Shown in pieces: positions 1 through 6,360 of a stretch of DNA of 8,107 nt. Positions within the stretch are counted from its first letter, which is position 1, and each line of letters opens with the position of its first letter. The DNA comes from Candidatus Hydrogenedentota bacterium (GTDB lineage: Bacteria; Hydrogenedentota; Hydrogenedentia; Hydrogenedentales; SLHB01). The stretch is taken from NCBI GenBank assembly GCA_007136375.1, contig SLHB01000130.1, positions 1-8,107 on the forward strand. The letters run 5' to 3'. Under the pieces are notes generated by a model. It saw only the letters and a program-made list of their open reading frames with translations. It was not told the origin of the DNA and did not search any database. The translations under genes were made by a program, and so were the position numbers.

Positions 1-779
1 TCGACCCGATTGATTTCGGTGGTGCGGGCGCCGACGTCGAGATTGCTTTTGCGGACGGCGTCGAATACCTGGCCGATGGTGACGCCGTGGGCGCGCATGG
101 CGTCGGGGTTCACGTCCACTTGGTACTCCTGGACGAAGCCGCCCACGGAGGCCACCTCGCTGATGCCGCGGGCCGACAATAGGCCGTAGCGGACATACCA
201 GTCTTGCACGCTCCGTAGTTCGTGGAGATCCCATCCTCCCGCCGGATTGCCGTCGGGGTCCCGGCCCTCCAGGGTGTACCAGTAGATTTGGCCGAGGGCC
301 GTGGCGTCGGGGCCCAGGCCCGGCTCCGCGTCCGCCGGAAGCGAGCCGGCGGGCAAGCTGTCCAGCTTTTCGATGATGCGCGCGCGGGACCAATAGAACT
401 CGATGTCCTCCTCGAAGATCACGAAGATGGAGGAGAAGCCGAACATAGAAGTGCTGCGCACTTCGTGTACGCCCGGCACGCCCATAAGCGCCACGGTAAG
501 GGGATAGGTGACCTGGTCTTCCACATCCTGGGGCGAGCGGCCGGGCCATTCGGTGAAGACGATTTGCTGGTTCTCGCCGAGGTTGGGAATCGCGTCCACG
601 GGCACGGGATTCCGAGGCAGCCAATCGATGTCCCAATCGAAGGGCGCCACGGCGATGCCCCATCCCGCCAGGAGGAAGACAGCCAGCGCGGTGACCAGTT
701 TCTGCTCCAGGCAGAAGCGGCTGACAGCGCCGAGAACGGACTCGCGCTCGTTGGGTGTATGAGAGTTTGCGCCATTCAT
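1..779 (-). CDS. cusA: CusA-like heavy-metal RND efflux pump, N-terminal part (cut by left edge)
   Basis: This is the inner-membrane RND proton antiporter that exports Cu(I)/Ag(I) or related cations, together with a CusB adaptor and an outer-membrane channel. Only the first 259 residues lie in the window. The translation shows a first membrane helix at about residues 28-47. The periplasmic porter domain then begins with PVDAIPNLGENQQIVFTEWP (59-78), followed by VEDQVTYPL (86-94), FGFSSIFVIFE (113-123), LGPDATALGQIYWY (155-168), LRSVQDW (188-194) and VASVGGFVQEYQVDV (209-223). These are hallmarks of the CusA/CzcA heavy-metal RND family, whose members are usually a little over 1000 residues long. 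The start at 779 gives the normal short cytoplasmic lead before helix 1; the Shine-Dalgarno is weak (GGAAG about 17 bases upstream). The gene lies 62 bases downstream of the lipoprotein gene and is presumably co-transcribed with it. The exact metal cannot be fixed because the central Met-rich residues are outside the window. Confidence 0.95.
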   Translation of the reverse strand, partial: MNGANSHTPNERESVLGAVSRFCLEQKLVTALAVFLLAGWGIAVAPFDWDIDWLPRNPVPVDAIPNLGENQQIVFTEWPGRSPQDVEDQVTYPLTVALMGVPGVHEVRSTSMFGFSSIFVIFEEDIEFYWSRARIIEKLDSLPAGSLPADAEPGLGPDATALGQIYWYTLEGRDPDGNPAGGWDLHELRSVQDWYVRYGLLSARGISEVASVGGFVQEYQVDVNPDAMRAHGVTIGQVFDAVRKSNLDVGARTTEINRV

Positions 780-841
780 GACTGGTTCACCATGCTTCCG
801 TGTGCTTTGTGGCGTGTGGATGGGCCGGCGCGCCGGTCCGG

Positions 842-1387
842 TTAGCCCTCGATCAGCGTCTCTGTCACCGAGCCGCAGCTATACATCATCTCGCCAAAGT
901 AGGGGTTGTGGACCTCGTCGCGCTCGTCCAACCAGTCCGCCCCTTGGTCGTCGAAGGCCATGGGACAGTGGACGACGTAGACGGGCCCGATCACGCCTCC
1001 ATGAAACGCCGTAACGATCTCCCGCATGTGCGCGGACACGTCCTCGAGCTGGGCGCGAACCGCTTCGATGTCCTCGCCATCCAGGAACCGGTCGAGACTA
1101 GCGCCGAGGGCCTCGTGTTCTTGTTCCCAGACCGCGGCGCTGGTGTCGTCCAAAGCTTCGGGATCCGCGCTGGCCAGGGCCTGTTGCATCTCCCCGGCGG
1201 TCTCGCGAGCCGCCGTCTCGTCGTCATCGGCCAAGGCCTGCACGGTGGCGAGGTAGGCTTCCCAGACGGCCGCCACGTCCGCGGCGAATTCCTCCGGCGC
1301 GGCCGCGTCTTCCGCCGCAGGTCCACAGCCCATCAACACCACGCCGCTCACAGCCGCGGCCGCCATCGCGCCGATAAACTTGTTCAT
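842..1387 (-). CDS. DUF3347-domain lipoprotein, free-standing copy of the CusB C-terminal domain
   Basis: This is a 181-residue secreted lipoprotein. It has a signal peptide (MNKF, then a hydrophobic stretch at 5-20) ending in lipobox VVLMGC, with Cys21 as the predicted lipidation site. After a short Ala/Glu-rich linker, residues 32-179 form one DUF3347-type domain. Its helical first half begins FAADVAAVWEAYL, and its C-terminal core contains VYVVHCPMAFDD (136-147), GADWLDERDEVHNPYFG (149-165) and MMYSCG (167-172). His140, Cys141, Met143 and Cys171 are plausible Cu(I)/Ag(I) ligands; metal binding is inferred, not shown. I chose ATG 1387 over an upstream in-frame ATG at 1456 because it gives a proper signal peptide and has AAAGGGAG (minus strand, 1395-1402) 7 bases upstream. 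It lies between the adaptor (65-base gap) and the RND pump (62-base gap). It could be a periplasmic metal chaperone or sequestering protein for the pump. The Asp after the lipidated Cys is absent (Gly22), so outer-membrane sorting is possible. Confidence 0.88.
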   Translation of the reverse strand: MNKFIGAMAAAAVSGVVLMGCGPAAEDAAAPEEFAADVAAVWEAYLATVQALADDDETAARETAGEMQQALASADPEALDDTSAAVWEQEHEALGASLDRFLDGEDIEAVRAQLEDVSAHMREIVTAFHGGVIGPVYVVHCPMAFDDQGADWLDERDEVHNPYFGEMMYSCGSVTETLIEG

Positions 1388-2874
1388 GTTTGTTCTCCCT
1401 TTCCATTGCGTTGCGTTCCCGCTTTCCGTGTATATGAAATCAACGAGACCGTTCACCCCGCGCTCAGCGTTTCGGACACATAGCCGCAGCTGTACATCGT
1501 TTCGCCGAAGTAGGGGTTGTGAACTTCGTCCCGGTTGTCCAGCCAGTCCGCCCCTTCGTCGTCGAAGGCCATGGGGCAGTGGATGACATAGATGGGTCCT
1601 AGCTCACCTCCGTGGAACTGGCCGAGCAGCGTTGCGGCGGCCGTGCTCAAGGGCTCGAAAGCTTCCCGCAATCCGTCCATGCCGCCGGCTTCCCGGAAGG
1701 CTTCCGCCGCTTCGGTCATGGCGCCGAGGCCGGCGGTCCAGTCCGCCGCGGCGTCTTCGGGCAATTCGGGCGGGTCGATGGCGTCCAGCGCGGACGCCAG
1801 GGCGTCCCCCGCGCCGCGCGCCCCGGATTCGTCATCGTCAGCCAGGGCCTGGCTCGCGGTCCGGTAAGCCTCCCAGGCGGGCGCGAGCGCCTCGCCGGCT
1901 CCAGCGGGGATTTCCGCGTCCACAGCGTCGCCGGGCGCCTCCAGGAGGGTGTCCGTAACCTCGCCGCAGCTATACATCATGTCGCCGAAATAGGGGTTGT
2001 GGACTTCGTCCCGGTCATCCAGCCAGTCCGCCCCCTCGTCGTCGAAGGCCATGGGGCAATGGACGACGTAGACGGGACCGATGGCGCCGCCGTGGAAGGC
2101 CAAGAGGATCCGGCGCATCGCCGTGGACAGAGGTTCGAAGGCCTCGCGCATCGCTTCGATGTCCGCGCGGTCCGCCATCGCTTCGGCCGCTTCGTACAGG
2201 GCGCCGTGTTCCGCGCCCCACACTTCCTGGCCTTGCTCGTCCAGCAGGTCCGCGTCCACATCCGCGACGGCGTCCACGATAGCTCCCGCGTTGGCGGCCG
2301 CTTCGTCCGGATCGTCGTTGGCCAAGGCGCGGCTCGTCATAAGGTACGCGTCCCACAGCGCGGCGACTTGGTCCGCGAATTCGCCAGGGACGTCCAAGTC
2401 GTCCGGCGGCGGGGCAGGCTCCTCGTCGCCGAGGCGCCGCACGACGTCGCCGCAACGGTACATCTCCGAGCCGAAGTAGGGATTGGCCACTTCCTCGGTG
2501 AGATGGAGCCAATCCGCGCCCCGGTTGTCGAAGGCCATGGGGCAGTGGATGAGGTAAACGGGTTCCGCGGCGCCGGCGCCAAAGGCGTCCACCACCGCGG
2601 CGAGCCAATCGGAGAGCGGTTCGAAGTGGACCCGCGCGCCATCCAGGTCCGCCGCCTCGGTCATAGCGTCAAGGGCCCGGCGCAGTTCGCTTTCCGCTTG
2701 TTCCCAGGCCGCCGCGGCGTCGCCTTCCAGCGGATCCGCGTCCACTGCGTCGAGGGCGGCGTGCACGCCGTCGAGCGTTTCCAGCGCGCCGTTGAAATCG
2801 TCGAGGGACAAGGCCGTGGCGGTTTCCACATAGGCCTCCACCACCGCGCCAATGTGATCGGACACCGCCGGGTC
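864..2874 (-). repeat. Four tandemly arranged DUF3347 coding units
   Basis: Four homologous units lie head to tail: copy 1 at about 2428-2874, copy 2 at about 1936-2391, copy 3 at about 1456-1908 (all inside the adaptor gene), and copy 4 in the lipoprotein gene. Conservation extends to DNA: the block starting GTCGAAGGCCATGGG (plus strand) recurs at 950 (last G read as A), 1561, 2041 and 2527, giving spacings of 611, 480 and 486 bases. The longest spacing includes the adaptor stop, the intergenic gap and the lipoprotein signal peptide. The C-terminal metal-motif halves are the best conserved; the helical N-terminal halves diverge strongly. This points to intragenic tandem duplication, with one copy separated as an individual gene. 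Confidence 0.9.
1388..1452 (-). promoter_or_regulatory. Short spacer with lipoprotein ribosome binding site
   Basis: The 65 bases between the adaptor stop and the lipoprotein start contain AAAGGGAG (minus strand, 1395-1402), 7 bases before the ATG at 1387. No hairpin resembling a terminator is visible, which supports read-through from the adaptor gene. This ribosome binding site decides the lipoprotein start. Confidence 0.7.
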
Positions 2875-4386
2875 AACCTCCTCCGTGACTTCGAGGACAA
2901 TGGCCGGCTCTTCCTCTTCTTCCTCCACGGGCCGGGCCATCATGCTGGGCCGGCCCCGGATCTGGAGTTCGCTGTCGATGCGGAAGTTGCCGTGGGTGAC
3001 CACGAGATCCCCTTCCTCCACGCCTTCCTTGACCTCGTAGTAGCCCCCCGCGCGGGGGCCAAGGACGACGGTGCGTCCTTCGAAGGTGGGGCGGTCCTCC
3101 CCGGGTATCTTCACGTACACCACCGCGCGTTTCCCTGTGTGCAGCGGCGCGGAGGCGGGGATCAGCAGGGGGTGGTCCGCGTCGTCCAGCCCCGCCGTCG
3201 CGTAGCCGAGATCCGGCGCCTGCACGAGTTCGGTTCCACAGATGTCACAGACGCCCGGCCCGTCCTTGACGATTTCGGGGTGCACGGGGGAGATCCACTT
3301 GCCTTCCAATGCTGGATTGATGACCCGCCCCCCCGTGGCGAGGGCCGAATGCACGATTCCGCGCACGAACATGTCCGGCTTGAGGCGGCCGTCCGGATTG
3401 TCGACCGTGGCGCGGACGCGCACGGTCCGCGTGCCGGCGGTGACCACGGGCTCGATGTAGGAGACCCGGCCCTCGAACACCTCCCCGGGGTGCGCAGCCG
3501 TCGTAAACTCGATTTCCTGGCCGTAGCGGATCCACTGGAGATCTTCTTCGTAGGCTTCCAAATGGACCCACAGGCGGGACGTGTCGGATATCGTGGCGAT
3601 GGTGTCGCCCTGGTTCAGCCAATTGCCCTCGTAGCCCTTGAGTTCCGTGAGGACGCCACTCCGGGGCGTGTAAAGGGTGAAAGTCCGGGGGATCTCGCCG
3701 GATTCGAGGATGGCGTCCACTTGCGGCGAGGGCACGCCGAGCAGCTCCAGCTTGCGCCGGGCCGATTGCGTCATGGTCCCGCCGGCGCGGCGGTCGTCCG
3801 TCCGTTGCGCGACCAGCAGTTCCTCGGCCGCCGCCAGCACTTCCGGGCTGTAGACTTCGGCGACGCGGGCCCCGCCGGGCACGGGCATGTTGACATAGTT
3901 GAGGAAAAGCCGCTCCACCCGGCCCGCGGTAAGCAGCGAGATCTCATGGGTCCGCGTTTCGTCGTAGTCCACCCGGCCAAACAGGCGCAGATCTTTCTCG
4001 GCGTGGCGGCGGATCGCGGGCATCGTCTCGACCTGCATAAGGGCGGCTGCGCGCGGGCTCACCCGCAGCCGGGGCAGATCCGGGTCGGCGTCGTCATCGT
4101 CGTCCAAATCCCCCACGGGGATCAGGGACATGTTACAAATGGGGCAGAGATCGTCGGGATTCGGCATCCGCACGTCGGGGTGCATGGAGCAGGTGTACCA
4201 CTGCTCGGCCTCTTCCTCCGCCGCGGGCGCCGCGGCGTCATGGTCGTGGGCTGGAGGTCCCCCGCCGTTGGCCAAGAGCATCCCCAGGGCGAACGCGGCG
4301 AGGACCACCGCCAAGGTCCCCGCCCGGGCGCCCAAGCGCCATACGATGTCCAAAACCCGTTGTAGCCAAGGAGCGCGTTCCGTCAT
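1453..4386 (-). CDS. cusB: CusB-like efflux periplasmic adaptor with two HMBD motifs and three DUF3347 domains
   Basis: This is the membrane-fusion subunit of a Cus-type copper/silver efflux complex, 977 residues against roughly 400-550 for common CusB proteins. In order: a membrane anchor (about 22-40); an HDHD stretch (47-50); a heavy-metal-binding motif YTCSMHP...CPICNM (64-86; Cys66, Met68, His69, Cys81, Cys84, Met86); an acidic linker (DLDDDDDADPDL, 93-104); and the barrel-sandwich and beta-barrel core (about 105-355; for example AGRVERLFLNYVNMPVPGG and TPRSGVLTELKGYEGNWLNQ). A second, degenerate heavy-metal motif follows (SPVHPEIVKDGPGVCDICG, 366-384), then the membrane-proximal domain (to about 485) and an acidic linker (488-505). 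Three DUF3347 domains end the protein (about 505-653, 666-817 and 827-977). Each has HCPMAFD and a later M-Y-x-C-G. Start 4386 is preferred because GAGG lies 7 bases upstream and the anchor falls right behind it; an in-frame extension to 4500 has no support. It is the first gene of the operon. Confidence 0.93.
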   Translation of the reverse strand: MTERAPWLQRVLDIVWRLGARAGTLAVVLAAFALGMLLANGGGPPAHDHDAAAPAAEEEAEQWYTCSMHPDVRMPNPDDLCPICNMSLIPVGDLDDDDDADPDLPRLRVSPRAAALMQVETMPAIRRHAEKDLRLFGRVDYDETRTHEISLLTAGRVERLFLNYVNMPVPGGARVAEVYSPEVLAAAEELLVAQRTDDRRAGGTMTQSARRKLELLGVPSPQVDAILESGEIPRTFTLYTPRSGVLTELKGYEGNWLNQGDTIATISDTSRLWVHLEAYEEDLQWIRYGQEIEFTTAAHPGEVFEGRVSYIEPVVTAGTRTVRVRATVDNPDGRLKPDMFVRGIVHSALATGGRVINPALEGKWISPVHPEIVKDGPGVCDICGTELVQAPDLGYATAGLDDADHPLLIPASAPLHTGKRAVVYVKIPGEDRPTFEGRTVVLGPRAGGYYEVKEGVEEGDLVVTHGNFRIDSELQIRGRPSMMARPVEEEEEEPAIVLEVTEEVDPAVSDHIGAVVEAYVETATALSLDDFNGALETLDGVHAALDAVDADPLEGDAAAAWEQAESELRRALDAMTEAADLDGARVHFEPLSDWLAAVVDAFGAGAAEPVYLIHCPMAFDNRGADWLHLTEEVANPYFGSEMYRCGDVVRRLGDEEPAPPPDDLDVPGEFADQVAALWDAYLMTSRALANDDPDEAAANAGAIVDAVADVDADLLDEQGQEVWGAEHGALYEAAEAMADRADIEAMREAFEPLSTAMRRILLAFHGGAIGPVYVVHCPMAFDDEGADWLDDRDEVHNPYFGDMMYSCGEVTDTLLEAPGDAVDAEIPAGAGEALAPAWEAYRTASQALADDDESGARGAGDALASALDAIDPPELPEDAAADWTAGLGAMTEAAEAFREAGGMDGLREAFEPLSTAAATLLGQFHGGELGPIYVIHCPMAFDDEGADWLDNRDEVHNPYFGETMYSCGYVSETLSAG

Positions 4387-4637
4387 GATTTGACCTCGTG
4401 TATGATGCGGGGAGTTCCCTCGGTTGTGGCGTAAGCGATTCCGGGTGTGGGAGCAAGTTTTGCGCCAATGCCGCATATTCGCCGTAAGTCCTTGCGTCAT
4501 CGCGCGTTACGCGGCCCGCGCTTTCAGCGGCTTGCTCGCGGGGTGGCCAGAACGTGGCGGGACGCCCCGTCAGAGGCTGGCGGCGTTCCACGGCGGACGG
4601 GAATGGCGAGGGAAGATAGGGGTGTTTCATATATGTA

Positions 4638-4787
4638 GCGGGGGGACAGCGCTGCTGCCCTGCGCCATACGTACAGGCGTCCCCGCGCGGCGTAAGGAGG
4701 GAAGCCGGTCCGGCTCGCAGCCAGCCGGCCTAACAAGGATGTTGGCCAGCCTTTGTCATCGGGCGCCTCTCGGGGAGGCCAAGGAGG
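4638..4787 (+). promoter_or_regulatory. Possible structured 5' leader of the CBS gene
   Basis: If transcription starts near the AT-rich patch at 4625-4637, the leader could fold into several hairpins. GGGGAC (4642-4647) pairs with GTCCCC (4679-4684) around an inner CCTG/CAGG stem. AGCCG (4703-4707) pairs with CGGCT (4711-4715). GCCTC (4765-4769) pairs with GAGGC (4775-4779). An alternative pairing, TTGGCC (4742-4747) with GGCCAA (4777-4782), reaches the first two bases of the Shine-Dalgarno. In GC-rich DNA such stems arise by chance, so a regulatory role is only a suggestion; no known riboswitch class was recognised. Confidence 0.2.
4781..4787 (+). promoter_or_regulatory. Strong Shine-Dalgarno of the CBS gene
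   Basis: AAGGAGG lies 9 bases before the ATG at 4797, close to the ideal anti-16S match. It fixes the start of the CBS-domain protein. Confidence 0.85.
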
Positions 4788-4796
4788 AAGACGACA

Positions 4797-5351
4797 ATGA
4801 TCTACACCGTCCCGCAAGCCAAGGACTGCATGTCGACGGTGCTGTACACCGTTACGGCGGATCAGGGGATTTTCGACGCGCTCGACATGCTTCTCGCGCG
4901 CAGGACCCCGGGCGCGCCCGTGCTTGATAACGCGGGAAAGCTCGTCGGCATCCTGAGTGAGAAGGATTGCCTTCGCGTATTGACGAATGACACCTGGGAC
5001 GCCATGGTCGGCGGCAAGGTCCGGGACTACATGTCGGAGATCCGGGAGCGCATTGAGCCAAATATGGACCTGTTCGCGGCGGCTCACCGGTTCCTCAACT
5101 GCAATTTCGCCTCCCTTCCCGTTATCGATGGCGAGGAACTGGTGGGCGTTATCACCCGCCGGGATGTCTTGCGGGGGATCAAACAGTTCCAATTGATGAT
5201 CGAGAAGGCGAAGAAGAAGGAAGAGCACGACCTCAAGGTGCTGCAACGTCCGTCGTCCATTGACGAGATGCAGCAATTGGCCCGCTCGCAGAAAAGGGAG
5301 AACCTGGCCGCCCTCTTCAGTCAACGGCGCGACGAGGACGGGCCCCGCTGA
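4797..5351 (+). CDS. Two-CBS-domain protein
   Basis: This 184-residue cytoplasmic protein consists of a CBS pair (Bateman module) plus a charged helical tail. CBS motif 1 spans about 8-63 and shows DCMSTVLYTVTADQGIFDAL, then GAPVLDNAGKLVGILSEKD. CBS motif 2 spans about 76-130 and shows VRDYMSE, then ASLPVIDGEELVGVITRRDV. The G-x-L-S/T-x-x-D pattern ending each motif is the usual adenosine-nucleotide phosphate contact. The tail (131-184) is rich in Lys/Glu and likely helical. There is no catalytic, transporter or DNA-binding domain, so it is a free-standing sensor or regulator whose partner is unknown; CBS pairs commonly bind AMP, ATP or similar ligands. The start is supported by AAGGAGG 9 bases upstream. 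It is divergent from the efflux operon and convergent with the reductase gene, so neither neighbour is an operon partner. Confidence 0.9.
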   Translation: MIYTVPQAKDCMSTVLYTVTADQGIFDALDMLLARRTPGAPVLDNAGKLVGILSEKDCLRVLTNDTWDAMVGGKVRDYMSEIRERIEPNMDLFAAAHRFLNCNFASLPVIDGEELVGVITRRDVLRGIKQFQLMIEKAKKKEEHDLKVLQRPSSIDEMQQLARSQKRENLAALFSQRRDEDGPR

Positions 5352-5378
5352 GGCGAAGCGGGCCCCGCGTCACGGGGC
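5339..5378. terminator. Convergent hairpin region between CBS and aldo/keto reductase genes
   Basis: The stop codons of the converging genes are only 18 bases apart and sit in strong inverted repeats. CGGG-C-CCCGCT (5339-5349) pairs with AGCGGG-C-CCCG (5357-5367) with one C-C mismatch and a 7-base loop. An alternative hairpin uses GCCCCG (5362-5367) and CGGGGC (5373-5378) with a 5-base loop. The two share 5362-5367, so only one can form at a time. There is no T-run on either side, so this would be a non-canonical bidirectional terminator or a 3'-end stabiliser. Confidence 0.5.
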
Positions 5379-6338
5379 GAGGAAGTCCCGTTCGGATTCG
5401 GATAGGCCTATGTTCCGCGCGGCCATGAGTTCGGGCATGCGGCCGGACTGTGAGGTGGTGACGAGGGCGTAGACCGGAAAGGGTTGGGCGAGAAGCCAGG
5501 CCAGGGCGATCTGATTGGCGGAGCTCCCTTTCTTCTCCGCAAGGGCCGCCGCGCGGGTCAGGCGGCTGCGGTTTTCCGGGCTGTCGTATTCCCGGCCCCG
5601 GGGCGGCGGTCCCGCAAACCCGGCCCGGGCCCAGGCGGCGTTTTCCGCGCCGAAATAGCCTTTGGCTTGAGCGCTGTACGCGACGGCGGGCGTCTGTGTC
5701 TTCATATGCCAACGCCGGTCTTCCTCGCCGAAATAGCGCATGCCGGGAAAGGGGGGCTCCTGGAGCGCCCAATCCGCCAGCGCCCAGCCCGGCTGACTCA
5801 CCGCCGGCGCGGGCAGACCCCATTTCGCCGCGTGCTCCATGGCTTCGGCGATGCGGCGGGGGCTCCAATTGGACAGGCCATAGGCGCGAATCCGGCCCCC
5901 GTCCTCCATGAGTTGCGCCACGCTGTCGATGACCGCGCCCACGGGCTGCCGGGGATCGTCCCGGTGAAGCCAGTAGAAATCGACCCAATCCACCCCCAAC
6001 CGTTCCAAGCTTTCCCCCAATTCCCGCTGCAATCCGGCGAATCCAGGCCAATCCCGGTCCCAATCGTCCAAGGGCGGATGGCCGCCTTTTGTCGCCAGGA
6101 ACAGCCGGTCCCGGTTGCGCCGCGCCGCCATCCAAGCGCCGAGGAGCCGCTCGCTCGCGCCCCAGCCGCCGTGCTCCCAGGCGGCGTAGATGTGGGCCGT
6201 GTCCAGGAAGTTTCCGCCCGCCGCCGTGTAGGCGTCCAAGACGGCCACCGCCTGATCTTCCGGAATGCCGGACCCGAAACGGGCCGTTCCCAGGCAGATG
6301 CGCGTCGGGTTGGGCGAGCCTTTCACTTCGATAGCCAT
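5370..6338 (-). CDS. Aldo/keto reductase family oxidoreductase
   Basis: This is a 322-residue NAD(P)H-dependent (beta/alpha)8-barrel reductase, normal length for the family. It reduces a carbonyl group, or runs in reverse on an alcohol; the substrate cannot be predicted. The catalytic tetrad is readable: Asp46 and Tyr51 in NFLDTAHIY, Lys84 in LFLATKGG, and His125 in DFYWLHRDD. Further family marks are LGTARFGSG (16-24), GASERLLGAW (60-69), YGLSNWSP (153-160), the SQPGW strand (181-185), SSANQIALAWLLAQ (272-285) and the cofactor-phosphate region VTTSQSGRMPEL (293-304). The start at 6338 is chosen because family homology begins here, AAGGAGA lies 13 bases upstream (minus strand, 6352-6358), and a plausible promoter is just beyond. 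The open frame continues upstream to 6767 but that extension has no recognisable content. It is transcribed alone, divergent from the fatty-acid gene and convergent with the CBS gene. Confidence 0.93.
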   Translation of the reverse strand: MAIEVKGSPNPTRICLGTARFGSGIPEDQAVAVLDAYTAAGGNFLDTAHIYAAWEHGGWGASERLLGAWMAARRNRDRLFLATKGGHPPLDDWDRDWPGFAGLQRELGESLERLGVDWVDFYWLHRDDPRQPVGAVIDSVAQLMEDGGRIRAYGLSNWSPRRIAEAMEHAAKWGLPAPAVSQPGWALADWALQEPPFPGMRYFGEEDRRWHMKTQTPAVAYSAQAKGYFGAENAAWARAGFAGPPPRGREYDSPENRSRLTRAAALAEKKGSSANQIALAWLLAQPFPVYALVTTSQSGRMPELMAARNIGLSESERDFLAP

Positions 6339-6360
6339 ATTCGCTGCCGGGTCTCCTTGT

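Larger units (their letters stand above)
4387..4796. other. Divergent intergenic region between the Cus operon and the CBS gene
   Basis: These 410 bases contain no convincing gene; the short open frames here have no ribosome binding site and no recognisable protein. The region must hold the promoters of both the minus-strand efflux operon and the plus-strand CBS gene. I could not find a clean -35/-10 pair for either. An AT-rich patch (TTTCATATATGTA, 4625-4637) is the best melting region. The near-palindrome CGCGTTACGCG (4503-4513) is a possible protein-binding site. Hairpins crowd the CBS side. No CueR-type or CopY-type operator was recognised. Confidence 0.5.

Noticed and set aside
222..1483. 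Plus-strand open frames opposite the CusA N-terminus and the lipoprotein
   Set aside because: The minus strand here gives unmistakable CusA and DUF3347 sequence; the plus-strand frames have no family features or ribosome binding sites.
1612..4365. A 917-codon open frame on the plus strand, antisense to the adaptor gene
   Set aside because: Its translation is Arg/Gly/His/Val-rich with no recognisable domain and mirrors the codon pattern of the minus-strand gene. Long antisense open frames are expected opposite GC-rich genes.
4389..4418. ECF-sigma-like GGAAC ... GTC pair before the adaptor gene on the minus strand
   Set aside because: The GTC overlaps the adaptor's ribosome binding site, so transcription would begin essentially at the ATG.
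4387..4500. N-terminal extension of the CusB-like adaptor by 38 residues
   Set aside because: The extension is Arg/His/Asn-rich and would put an unusual basic tail before the membrane anchor; ATG 4386 has its own GAGG at good spacing.
4742..4757. Sigma54-like element (TTGGCC ... TTTGTC) before the CBS gene
   Set aside because: The GG-to-GC spacing and the -12 element do not match, and the start point would fall almost on the Shine-Dalgarno.
4524..5324. A 266-codon minus-strand open frame across the CBS gene and leader
   Set aside because: It is the antisense of a clear CBS-domain gene that has a strong Shine-Dalgarno; the frame itself has no recognisable domain.
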